Part shown: one piece after another, positions 1-5,697 of the stretch | Numbering within the stretch: position 1 is the first letter of the stretch | Layout: each line of letters opens with the position of its first letter | Origin: Bacteroidales bacterium | Lineage (GTDB): Bacteria; Bacteroidota; Bacteroidia; Bacteroidales; Dysgonomonadaceae | DNA: 23,835 nt | Direction: 5' to 3' | Assembly (NCBI GenBank): GCA_012518155.1 | Contig: JAAYTC010000331.1 | Location: 1-23,835, forward strand | Notes under the pieces: generated by a model | The model's input: only the letters and a program-made list of their open reading frames with translations | The model's database searches: none | What the model was told of the DNA's origin: nothing | Translations under genes and position numbers: made by a program

Positions 1-9
1 AACTGCCCC
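1..9 (-). tRNA. probable 5' end of a second tRNA, perhaps tRNA-Tyr (cut by window edge)
   Basis: Read on the minus strand, the first bases give GGGGCAG followed by TT, which fits a seven-base acceptor arm plus U8 and U9 of a tRNA-Tyr. It lies about 25 nt after the 3' end of tRNA-Thr, and Thr-Tyr-Gly-Thr-tuf is a known tRNA cluster order in several bacterial phyla. Only nine bases are present, so this call rests mainly on context. Confidence 0.3.
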
Positions 10-33
10 CGATTAAATACCGTCTTGTACTTG

Positions 34-107
34 AGCCTCTTGTCGGATTCGAACCAACGACCCCGAGATTACAAATCACGTGCTCTGGCCAACTGAGCTA
101 AAGAGGC
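34..107 (-). tRNA. tRNA-Thr (anticodon UGU)
   Basis: The minus strand folds as a cloverleaf. The acceptor arm is GCCTCTT at 107-101 pairing with AAGAGGC at 41-35, the D-arm carries AGCTCAGTTGG, the anticodon loop is TTTGTAA giving UGU, and the T-loop is GGTTCGAATCC. The anticodon stem has one apparent T-T mismatch. The discriminator is T and CCA is not encoded, so the 3' end must be added after transcription. It decodes ACA and other threonine codons. It follows hpf but has its own promoter just upstream, so it is probably the first gene of a stable-RNA transcript running out of the window. Confidence 0.95.
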
Positions 108-124
108 TTATAGTCTTGATCTTA

Positions 125-157
125 ACCGTTCCTCTCCCAAGTTAAGAGAGAAACGGT
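125..157 (-). other. hairpin at the 5' end of the tRNA-Thr transcript
   Basis: ACCGTT at 125-130 pairs with AACGGT at 152-157, and CTCTC at 132-136 with GAGAG at 146-150, closing a nine-base loop with one mismatch between the two helices. The promoter just upstream should start transcription near 153-155, so the hairpin would form the very 5' end of the RNA. It may shape leader processing or protect the end. The function is inferred. Confidence 0.55.
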
Positions 158-159
158 CG

Positions 160-190
160 CAAAGGTAGTGATATTTTTCTTGATGCCAAA
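160..190 (-). promoter_or_regulatory. Bacteroidetes primary-sigma promoter for the tRNA operon
   Basis: On the minus strand TTTG (190-187) is followed by exactly 19 bases and then TACCTTTG (167-160), a full match to the Bacteroidetes -33/-7 pattern TTTG-N19-21-TAnnTTTG. It sits between hpf and tRNA-Thr and points at the tRNA. This is the best promoter match in the window, as expected for a stable-RNA operon. Confidence 0.85.
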
Positions 191-199
191 ACTTTTATC

Positions 200-511
200 C
201 TAATTTTTTGTTGTTTGTCGCTCCTTCTTACTCTTGGTTTTCATAATCTGTTTTTCGATGGCCATCGTGCATAGATCGATGGCTTCTTCAAAGGTGTCTG
301 CCTTCTTGTTAGCATAGGCTTCCCCATGCTTGAGTAAAAGTTTCACCGCGGCATCTTTGTTACTCGCGGCGTCGGGTTTAATCACTTTTAGGATCACTTC
401 TGCTTGAATGATGTCGTCTGAGAATCGCTCCAATTTCTTGACTTTTTTTTCTGCAAATGCTTTTAACTGTTCGGTAGCGTCAAAATTTACTGATTGAATT
501 GTAAGTTCCAT
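200..511 (-). CDS. hpf: ribosome hibernation promoting factor / RaiA-family protein, short type
   Basis: This 103-residue protein belongs to the sigma-54 modulation/HPF/RaiA family. It binds the 30S decoding region in stationary phase or stress and inactivates or dimerises ribosomes. The length equals the short-HPF domain with no C-terminal extension. The N-terminus MELTIQSVNFDAT and the conserved basic stretch KKVKKLERF are typical. The start ATG at 511-509 is preceded on the minus strand by AGGAGG (523-518) at six bases, an unusually strong Shine-Dalgarno for this phylum, which lies inside the last codons of xerC. It is the last protein gene of the rpsU-xerC-hpf run, one base after the xerC stop. 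Confidence 0.92.
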   Translation of the reverse strand: MELTIQSVNFDATEQLKAFAEKKVKKLERFSDDIIQAEVILKVIKPDAASNKDAAVKLLLKHGEAYANKKADTFEEAIDLCTMAIEKQIMKTKSKKERQTTKN

Positions 512-512
512 A

Positions 513-1412
513 CTATTCCTCCTTTTTTTTTGCCCTTGGGTGAGCGAGTTGATATGTTTTTTTCATCTCTTCGAATGTTACATGCGTATAGACTTCCGTC
601 GAAGCAAGACTATCGTGCCCTAGTAGTTCTTTAACCGCGTTTATTTCAGCTCCATTGTTCAACATTCCGGTAGCAAAGGAGTGACGTAGCACGTGCGGAC
701 TTTTTTTGGTCAGAGTCTGGATGCTGTCAAGATGGGTCCGGACAATGTTATAAACCAGTTTAGGGTACAGGGGTTCTCCATCTTCTTTAACAAAAAGAAA
801 AGGCGATTTGTTTTCTATTTCCGCGTTTCTAACGCGCAGGTAACGTTGTAACTTTTCCTTTGTTTCATTCGAAAAGGGAATGATCCTTTGCTTGTTCCTT
901 TTTCCTGTTACCCGGAGTGTTCCGGCATATAAATCGATGTCGTTCTCTTTTAAGGAGATGAGTTCGGCTCGGCGCATACCCGTTAAGTAGAGTAACTCGA
1001 TAAGAAAGCGATCCCGTTCTCCCCTGAAGTCATCCGTGAAAGAGAGCTCATCGTCAAGCACGGCTTCCATCTGCTTAGGGTTCGCGAACGTGGGGAGCCT
1101 TTTTGTGATTTTTGGCCCCTTCACCGTTTCAGCAGGGTTTGAATGGATAACTCCCTTTTTCTTTAGATAGTGGAAAAAAGATTTTATCGCGCTGAGTTTT
1201 CTGTTCACGGTTCGGGCCTTAAGACCCTGCTCCATTAACGCACCCATCCATGCTCTAACGTGATGTTGTTGTGTTTTCAGGGGGTTGAATGAGCCCTCTT
1301 CTTCAATCAGGAACTCCTCGAATTGTGTAACATCCTTCAAATAAGAAATCTCCGTTTGAGAGGAGTAGCTCTTCTCGTAACGGAGATATTGTATAAATTT
1401 CTCTTTCCACAT
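513..1412 (-). CDS. xerC: site-specific tyrosine recombinase, XerC/XerD type
   Basis: This 299-residue tyrosine recombinase has an N-terminal SAM-like core-binding domain (about 1-90) and a catalytic domain (about 105-290). The full active site is visible: Arg147 in TGMRRAEL, Lys171 in the TGK hairpin, His240 and Arg243 in HVLRH, His266 in LLGHDS and the nucleophile Tyr275 in EVYTH. Xer enzymes resolve chromosome dimers at dif during division, and the length fits a housekeeping Xer rather than a phage integrase. The gene follows rpsU and overlaps the hpf ribosome-binding region, suggesting translation coupled to hpf. Whether it is the XerC or XerD paralogue cannot be fixed here, and a mobile-element integrase is unlikely given the neighbours. 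Confidence 0.88.
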   Translation of the reverse strand: MWKEKFIQYLRYEKSYSSQTEISYLKDVTQFEEFLIEEEGSFNPLKTQQHHVRAWMGALMEQGLKARTVNRKLSAIKSFFHYLKKKGVIHSNPAETVKGPKITKRLPTFANPKQMEAVLDDELSFTDDFRGERDRFLIELLYLTGMRRAELISLKENDIDLYAGTLRVTGKRNKQRIIPFSNETKEKLQRYLRVRNAEIENKSPFLFVKEDGEPLYPKLVYNIVRTHLDSIQTLTKKSPHVLRHSFATGMLNNGAEINAVKELLGHDSLASTEVYTHVTFEEMKKTYQLAHPRAKKKEE

Positions 1413-1414
1413 AC

Positions 1415-1445
1415 CGTAGCTGTCTAGTTCCGACTCGTGGCTACG
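1415..1445 (-). other. small hairpin between rpsU and xerC
   Basis: CGTAGC at 1415-1420 and GCTACG at 1440-1445 form a six-base-pair perfect stem with a 19-nt loop, right at the xerC start. There is no T-run following it in the direction of transcription, so it does not look like a terminator. It might modulate xerC expression relative to the much more abundant S21, but this is inference. Confidence 0.35.
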
Positions 1446-1476
1446 AAGTTAAGAAAAAAGTTTTCAAACGAAAAAA

Positions 1477-1668
1477 TTATTCCTCTTCTTGTTGCAATTG
1501 TTGCACGTAAACGGCGCGTTGTTTTTGTTTCCGTTTCGTCACGGATGGTTTAGCATACGCTTGACGACGGCGAAGCTCTTTAACCACGCCGGTCTTTTCA
1601 TATTTTCTTTTGAATTTTTTCAAGGCTCTTTCGATGTTTTCGCCTTCTTTTAATTGTACTACTATCAT
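1477..1668 (-). CDS. rpsU: 30S ribosomal protein bS21
   Basis: This small basic protein of 63 residues starts MIVVQLKEGENIERALKKFK, the standard bS21 N-terminus, and ends in an acidic EEE tail. bS21 sits near the 3' end of 16S rRNA and, in Bacteroidetes, helps occlude the anti-Shine-Dalgarno. I chose the ATG at 1668-1666 because homology begins there, although the frame stays open to an ATG at 1809. No Shine-Dalgarno precedes the start; the upstream sequence is A-rich. It is the first gene of a run with xerC and hpf and has a leader of roughly 245 nt with two hairpins. Confidence 0.95.
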   Translation of the reverse strand: MIVVQLKEGENIERALKKFKRKYEKTGVVKELRRRQAYAKPSVTKRKQKQRAVYVQQLQQEEE

Positions 1669-1744
1669 TATCTGTTTTTTCTTGTTTTTATTTCTCAGTT
1701 TTTCGGATGGTTGCCTTGTGCGTTGTGTTGATATTATTAATTGC

Positions 1745-1779
1745 AACGGCAACCCATTAAATAAACGGGTGAAGCCGTT
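1745..1779 (-). other. hairpin II of the rpsU leader
   Basis: On the minus strand AACGGC pairs with GCCGTT and, three bases inside on one side and one on the other, ACCC pairs with GGGT, closing an 11-nt AT-rich loop. It is about 77 nt upstream of the rpsU start. No U-run follows it, so it is a structured leader element and not a terminator. Confidence 0.55.
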
Positions 1780-1819
1780 CATTTGTTGGATATGAGCATA
1801 TTTTTTCATTCACCTGCCG

Positions 1820-1836
1820 TCTCCCGGCTCGGGAGA
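1820..1836 (-). other. GC-rich tri-loop hairpin I of the rpsU leader
   Basis: TCTCCCG, loop AGC, CGGGAGA: seven consecutive pairs, mostly G-C. The descending arm GGGAGA lies 11-16 nt before the ATG at 1809. The ascending arm can instead pair with an upstream GGGAGGT at 1904-1898. Confidence 0.55.
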
Positions 1837-1919
1837 TGCTTGCTCATCTATTTATATTTTAATTCTCTTTTCCCCTTTTTCGGTCTGTCTTACAATAACC
1901 TCCCTTCTATTTCGGGGTG

Positions 1920-1927
1920 CAAAGATA
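1920..1927 (-). promoter_or_regulatory. -7 box of the rpsU operon promoter
   Basis: On the minus strand TATCTTTG matches TAnnTTTG exactly. It places the transcription start near 1914-1916, giving the long rpsU leader. No convincing TTTG is found at the -33 position, so the upstream half is weak. Confidence 0.6.
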
Positions 1928-1976
1928 ATAAATATTGATGAAAAAATAATCTTTGCCGCTTTTTTTATTTAAAACC

Positions 1977-3401
1977 TTACCATTCATCTGTACGAAACGA
2001 AGAGAGGGGCAGATTTCCTTCTACCGTGAATATTTCCGTTGCTTCAGTGTTGTTAAAGCAGTAGCGGACGGCTACCGGTTTTTCCACGTTAGGTGAAAAA
2101 ACAAAAATACGGTTGCCGGCCACGGCAGCTTTCGCGGGATAGAATCGTTTGTCATTCCCGGCCACTTGAAACTGCAAGACTTCTTTCCCATACGTAGTCA
2201 GACCGGGATTGCCGGGTATATCCATGGTAAGAACAGCCACGCGTCCTTCCATGGTTACAGACTCAACTTCCGGGCTGCGGTAATGTATCTTGTCCATGCC
2301 GTATGTTTTTGCCAATGCCCAAAGTGCCATTCGTTCACCGGCTATCTTCTTTTTAGGAGGGTGGATGCAATCGGGGCTTTCTGAATCCATCAAAACGGCC
2401 ATTCCCGTGTTGGGTGTCGTTTTCATCCCTTTAGCCTGTGCTTCGCGAATAAAACCGGAGTTAAGCCCCCCTCCATAATTATATGGCGCAATTTGGCAAT
2501 AATAAAACGGAAACTCACCCACATTCCAAAGTGTGCGCCATTCACGCACCATCTTGTCGAACAGTTCCACGTACCGGTCCGGTTCACCACGGTTGGATTC
2601 GCCCTGGTACCAGATGGCTCCACGCATGCCATACCCTACAATCGGGTGCAGCATGCCATTATATAATACGGTAGGAGTTCCGTTCCGCGATTTTATGTCG
2701 GCGTCGGTTGCCGGTATCTCTACATCAGCAATCACGCTTTGTATAGAGGAGGATGTCATCCATGCTTCGATGCGTGAACCGCCCCAGCTCGTGTGGATCA
2801 AACCGACCGGAACGTTTAATGCCCGGTTCAATAAACGCCCGAAGTAATACCCTGTTGCCGTGAAATTAGGGGTAGTTGCTGGCCCCGCCATCTCCCATGT
2901 GCCTTCACAATCTTCTTGGGGAGCTGATGTGGAGGCCCTTTTCACGGTAAAGCAACGAATGTTTGGATTCGTGGAGGTTACAATTGCTTCGGGGCCACCC
3001 TCGATCGGTTGGTTGCTAAATCCCTTCATTGGCATCTCCATATTCGATTGGCCGGAGCAGATCCATACTTCTCCAATCAGTACGTTATTCAGCGTAATCG
3101 CTTTCCCGTCGCTTACTGTAACGGTGTAGGGGGTAAAGCTTGCCGTGGGTGTCTTAACCTTCAACTCCCAATAACCTTTTCCATCGCTTTTTGTTGAGTA
3201 GTTTTTCTTGTTCCATGAGGTGGTCACTCGTACGGTGGTGTTTGCTTTTGCCCAGCCCCAGATGGCTACATCCGATTGTTGCTGTAATACCATGTTATCG
3301 CCAAAAATGGCCGCCATTTTAATCTCCGCGTTTAAGGGAAACAACATAGAGGCCGCGAATAGAATAAATCCTAAGTACCCTAATTTAGTGATTTTTTTCA
3401 T
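1977..3401 (-). CDS. exported sialate O-acetylesterase (SASA/SGNH family)
   Basis: This predicted carbohydrate esterase removes O-acetyl groups from sialic acids, which lets sialidases and sialic-acid uptake act on host or environmental glycans. A signal peptide (MKKITKLGYLGFILFAAS region) is followed by a beta-sandwich segment (about 30-105) and an SGNH-hydrolase domain. The nucleophile is the serine of CSGQSNME, a WYQGESN block lies in the middle, and the D..H pair is near the C-terminus in DSESPDCIHPP. At about 475 residues it is a single-domain form. I take the ATG at 3401 as start because it begins a standard MKK signal peptide; an ATG three codons upstream (3410) is possible. It stands alone, without a visible nan operon, so its exact substrate could be another acetylated glycan. 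Confidence 0.85.
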   Translation of the reverse strand: MKKITKLGYLGFILFAASMLFPLNAEIKMAAIFGDNMVLQQQSDVAIWGWAKANTTVRVTTSWNKKNYSTKSDGKGYWELKVKTPTASFTPYTVTVSDGKAITLNNVLIGEVWICSGQSNMEMPMKGFSNQPIEGGPEAIVTSTNPNIRCFTVKRASTSAPQEDCEGTWEMAGPATTPNFTATGYYFGRLLNRALNVPVGLIHTSWGGSRIEAWMTSSSIQSVIADVEIPATDADIKSRNGTPTVLYNGMLHPIVGYGMRGAIWYQGESNRGEPDRYVELFDKMVREWRTLWNVGEFPFYYCQIAPYNYGGGLNSGFIREAQAKGMKTTPNTGMAVLMDSESPDCIHPPKKKIAGERMALWALAKTYGMDKIHYRSPEVESVTMEGRVAVLTMDIPGNPGLTTYGKEVLQFQVAGNDKRFYPAKAAVAGNRIFVFSPNVEKPVAVRYCFNNTEATEIFTVEGNLPLSSFRTDEW

Positions 3402-3490
3402 GACATGCAATTCTTTTTCGTGATTGATTGTTAATTGTATCTGCTACTTTTGTGTTTACATATTATTATTCCATCATTTATTTAGAACTG

Positions 3491-3498
3491 CAAAAGTA
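3491..3498 (-). promoter_or_regulatory. -7 box upstream of the sialate O-acetylesterase gene
   Basis: The minus strand reads TACTTTTG, an exact TAnnTTTG match, placing a start near 3484 and a leader of about 83 nt. The nearest TTTG upstream is at only 15 bases, so the -33 element is not well spaced. Confidence 0.5.
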
Positions 3499-3514
3499 CT
3501 CTTTTCCATGATAC

Positions 3515-3545
3515 AAAAAAAGTGCAACTTGAAAGTTGCACTTTT
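3515..3545 (-). terminator. intrinsic terminator of dnaK
   Basis: AAAAGTGCAACTT (3518-3530) and AAGTTGCACTTTT (3533-3545) are perfect inverted repeats of 13 bases. Read on the minus strand, the stem is followed by a run of seven T (3521-3515), 22 nt past the dnaK stop. Because A-runs flank the other side as well, it could also act on plus-strand transcripts. Confidence 0.88.
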
Positions 3546-3567
3546 AGATAGTGGTTTGTATGGATTG

Positions 3568-5475
3568 TTACTTCACCTCTTCGAAATCTACATCCGTAAT
3601 GTCGTCGTTGGGCTTGTTGTCGTCCTGCGGTGGTGTTCCGCCATCAGCACCTGGCTGTGCCCCTGCTTGCGCGTTTGTGGCATTATACATCTCTTGAGAT
3701 GCCGCTTGAAACGTGGTGTTCAGCTCGTTAATAGCATTATCTATCGCCGGTATGTCTTGCGACTTGTGTGCTTCTTTCAGTTTCTCAAGCGCAGCTTCGA
3801 TGGGTGCCTTTTTGTCCGCCGGAATCTTATCGCCCAAATCTTTCAGTTGCTTTTCAGTTTGAAAGATGGTGGAGTCTGCCTGGTTCAACTTGTCGATGCG
3901 TTCTTTTGCTTTTTGGTCCGCTTCCGCGTTGGCAGCTGCTTCCTCTTTCATTCGTTTAATTTCCTCTTCGCTCAAACCCGAAGATGCTTCGATACGGATT
4001 TTCTGTTCTTTTCCAGAAGCCTTGTCTTTTGCCGAAACGTTCAGGATGCCGTTGGCATCAATATCGAAAGTAACTTCAATCTGTGGAATGCCACGCGGTG
4101 CAGGTGGAATGCCGTCGAGGTTGAACACGCCGATCTGTTTGTTATCGCGTGCCATAGATCGTTCGCCTTGAAGCACGTTGATCTGTACGGATGGCTGATT
4201 ATCGCTCGCGGTAGAAAATGTTTCACTCTTCTTCGTGGGTATTGTGGTGTTGGCGTCAATTAATTTAGTCATCACGCCACCCAATGTTTCAATTCCCAAG
4301 GAAAGAGGTGTCACATCAAGAAGAAGCACATCTTTTACTTCACCTGTTAACACGGCTCCTTGAATAGCAGCACCCAATGCCACGACCTCGTCGGGGTTCA
4401 CTCCCTTGTGCGGGTTTTTACCGAAAAAGCTCTCCACGAACTCCTGTACGGCAGGAATACGAGTTGACCCACCCACGAGAATCACCTCGTCGATGTCGGA
4501 GTTGCTCAGTCCTGCTTCTTTCATCGCGGTTTGACAAGGCTCTTTACACTGTTGTACTAAGTCGTCGATCAGTTGTTCAAACTTCGAGCGAGAAAGTGTT
4601 TTTACCAAGTGTTTTGGGATCCCGTTTACCGGCATGATGTAGGGCAGGTTTATCTCCGTGGAGCTGGCACTCGATAACTCGATCTTGGCCTTCTCGGCAG
4701 CCTCTTTCAGACGCTGAAGGGCCATTGGGTCTTTGCGAAGGTCCACCCCCTCATCGCTCATGAACTCGTCTGCCAGCCAATCTATAATTCGGTGGTCGAA
4801 GTCATCTCCTCCCAAATGTGTATTCCCATTGGTCGATTTTACCTCGAATACGCCATCGCCCAACTCGAGGATGGAGATATCAAAGGTTCCACCGCCCAGG
4901 TCGAATACCGCGATTTTAGAGTCTTTATTCTGCTTGTCTAATCCGTACGCGAGAGCAGCTGCCGTGGGTTCGTTCACGATACGTCGAACGGTAAGCCCCG
5001 CGATTTCGCCTGCCTCCTTGGTGGCCTGGCGCTGAGCATCACTAAAGTAAGCCGGTACAGTGATTACCGCCTCTTTTACCTCTTGTCCCAGGTGGTCTTC
5101 GGCCGTTTTCTTCATTTTCTGAAGCACGATGGCTGAAATTTCCTGCGGTGTATAGAGCTGCCCGTTAATATCTACTCGTGGGGTATTGTTGTCGCCGCGC
5201 ACTACTTTATAGGGCACGCGACCAATCTCCTTCTGTACCCGGTCGTACGTCTCTCCCATGAAAGTTTTTATGGAAGAAATGGTGTGGTTAGGATTAGTGA
5301 TAGCCTGACGCTTGGCGGGATCACCCACCTTGCGCTCGCCGTTGTCCATGAAGGCCACGACCGAAGGTGTTGTGCGCTTGCCCTCGTTATTGGGTATTAC
5401 AACCGGTTCGTTGCCTTCCATGACGGAGACGCAGGAGTTGGTTGTACCTAAGTCTATTCCAATTATTTTTGCCAT
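3568..5475 (-). CDS. dnaK: molecular chaperone DnaK (Hsp70)
   Basis: This 635-residue Hsp70 chaperone uses ATP-driven cycles with DnaJ and GrpE to fold and rescue proteins in the cytoplasm. The N-terminal ATPase domain opens with IIGIDLGTTNSCVSV and includes the phosphate-2 loop FDLGGGTFDIS and the signature VGGSTRIPAVQ. The substrate-binding domain follows the linker VLLLDVTPLSLGIE, and the acidic Gly/Asp-rich C-terminal tail ends in DVDFEEVK. Length and domains are complete. It is monocistronic: no grpE, dnaJ or hrcA lies beside it, a terminator follows, and I see no CIRCE element or exact TAnnTTTG box upstream (TAAGATTTG has one extra spacer base). Confidence 0.98.
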   Translation of the reverse strand: MAKIIGIDLGTTNSCVSVMEGNEPVVIPNNEGKRTTPSVVAFMDNGERKVGDPAKRQAITNPNHTISSIKTFMGETYDRVQKEIGRVPYKVVRGDNNTPRVDINGQLYTPQEISAIVLQKMKKTAEDHLGQEVKEAVITVPAYFSDAQRQATKEAGEIAGLTVRRIVNEPTAAALAYGLDKQNKDSKIAVFDLGGGTFDISILELGDGVFEVKSTNGNTHLGGDDFDHRIIDWLADEFMSDEGVDLRKDPMALQRLKEAAEKAKIELSSASSTEINLPYIMPVNGIPKHLVKTLSRSKFEQLIDDLVQQCKEPCQTAMKEAGLSNSDIDEVILVGGSTRIPAVQEFVESFFGKNPHKGVNPDEVVALGAAIQGAVLTGEVKDVLLLDVTPLSLGIETLGGVMTKLIDANTTIPTKKSETFSTASDNQPSVQINVLQGERSMARDNKQIGVFNLDGIPPAPRGIPQIEVTFDIDANGILNVSAKDKASGKEQKIRIEASSGLSEEEIKRMKEEAAANAEADQKAKERIDKLNQADSTIFQTEKQLKDLGDKIPADKKAPIEAALEKLKEAHKSQDIPAIDNAINELNTTFQAASQEMYNATNAQAGAQPGADGGTPPQDDNKPNDDITDVDFEEVK

Positions 5476-5627
5476 AGTTTGTGAGTTGTTATATGTTTTA
5501 TTTGTTGTTTGTCAATTTCTGATTTTATCCTCGTTTGTTTAATATCATAATATTGTTTTCAAATCTTATGCCAAATAGTGTGCTTTGGAACCTGTGCTGC
5601 CAATATGTCGGTTTATTTGTTCGGAAA

Positions 5628-5662
5628 TTTGTGGTAAAACTCATCGGTTTATTTTATCTTTG
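5628..5662 (+). promoter_or_regulatory. promoter of the DUF4301 gene
   Basis: TATCTTTG at 5655-5662 matches TAnnTTTG exactly and a TTTG lies at 5628-5631. The spacing of 23 bases is slightly long. The start would fall near 5668, leaving a leader of about 30 nt to the ATG at 5698. Confidence 0.6.
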
Positions 5663-5697
5663 ACACTATTGTAACCTCTATTAAAAAATAATAGGCT

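Larger units (their letters stand above)
1669..1915 (-). promoter_or_regulatory. long structured 5' leader of rpsU
   Basis: This covers most of the 308-nt gap between rpsU and the upstream esterase gene. On the minus strand it contains GGGAGG (1904-1899), a seven-pair tri-loop hairpin TCTCCCG-AGC-CGGGAGA (1836-1820), and a second hairpin (1779-1745) with AACGGC/GCCGTT and ACCC/GGGT helices. GGGAGGT (1904-1898) can also pair with ATCTCCC (1837-1831), which would exclude the tri-loop hairpin. A ribosomal-protein autoregulatory element is a reasonable hypothesis. I do not match it to a named RNA family. Confidence 0.5.

Noticed and set aside
1669..1809. In-frame N-terminal extension of rpsU (110-aa open frame from the ATG at 1809)
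   Set aside because: S21 homology begins at the internal ATG (1668). The extension overlaps the structured leader and has low-complexity Lys/Asn/Arg composition. The AGGTG before 1809 is only one or two bases from the ATG, too close to act as a ribosome-binding site.
3445..3452. Exact -7 box TACTTTTG on the plus strand upstream of dnaK's 3' end
   Set aside because: No plus-strand gene follows and no -33 element is spaced correctly; it is probably chance in AT-rich sequence.
3424..4263. 279-codon plus-strand open frame opposite the dnaK 3' end
   Set aside because: It is antisense to well-conserved dnaK codons, is rich in Cys, Phe and Arg, resembles no family, and is best explained as a shadow of dnaK codon use.
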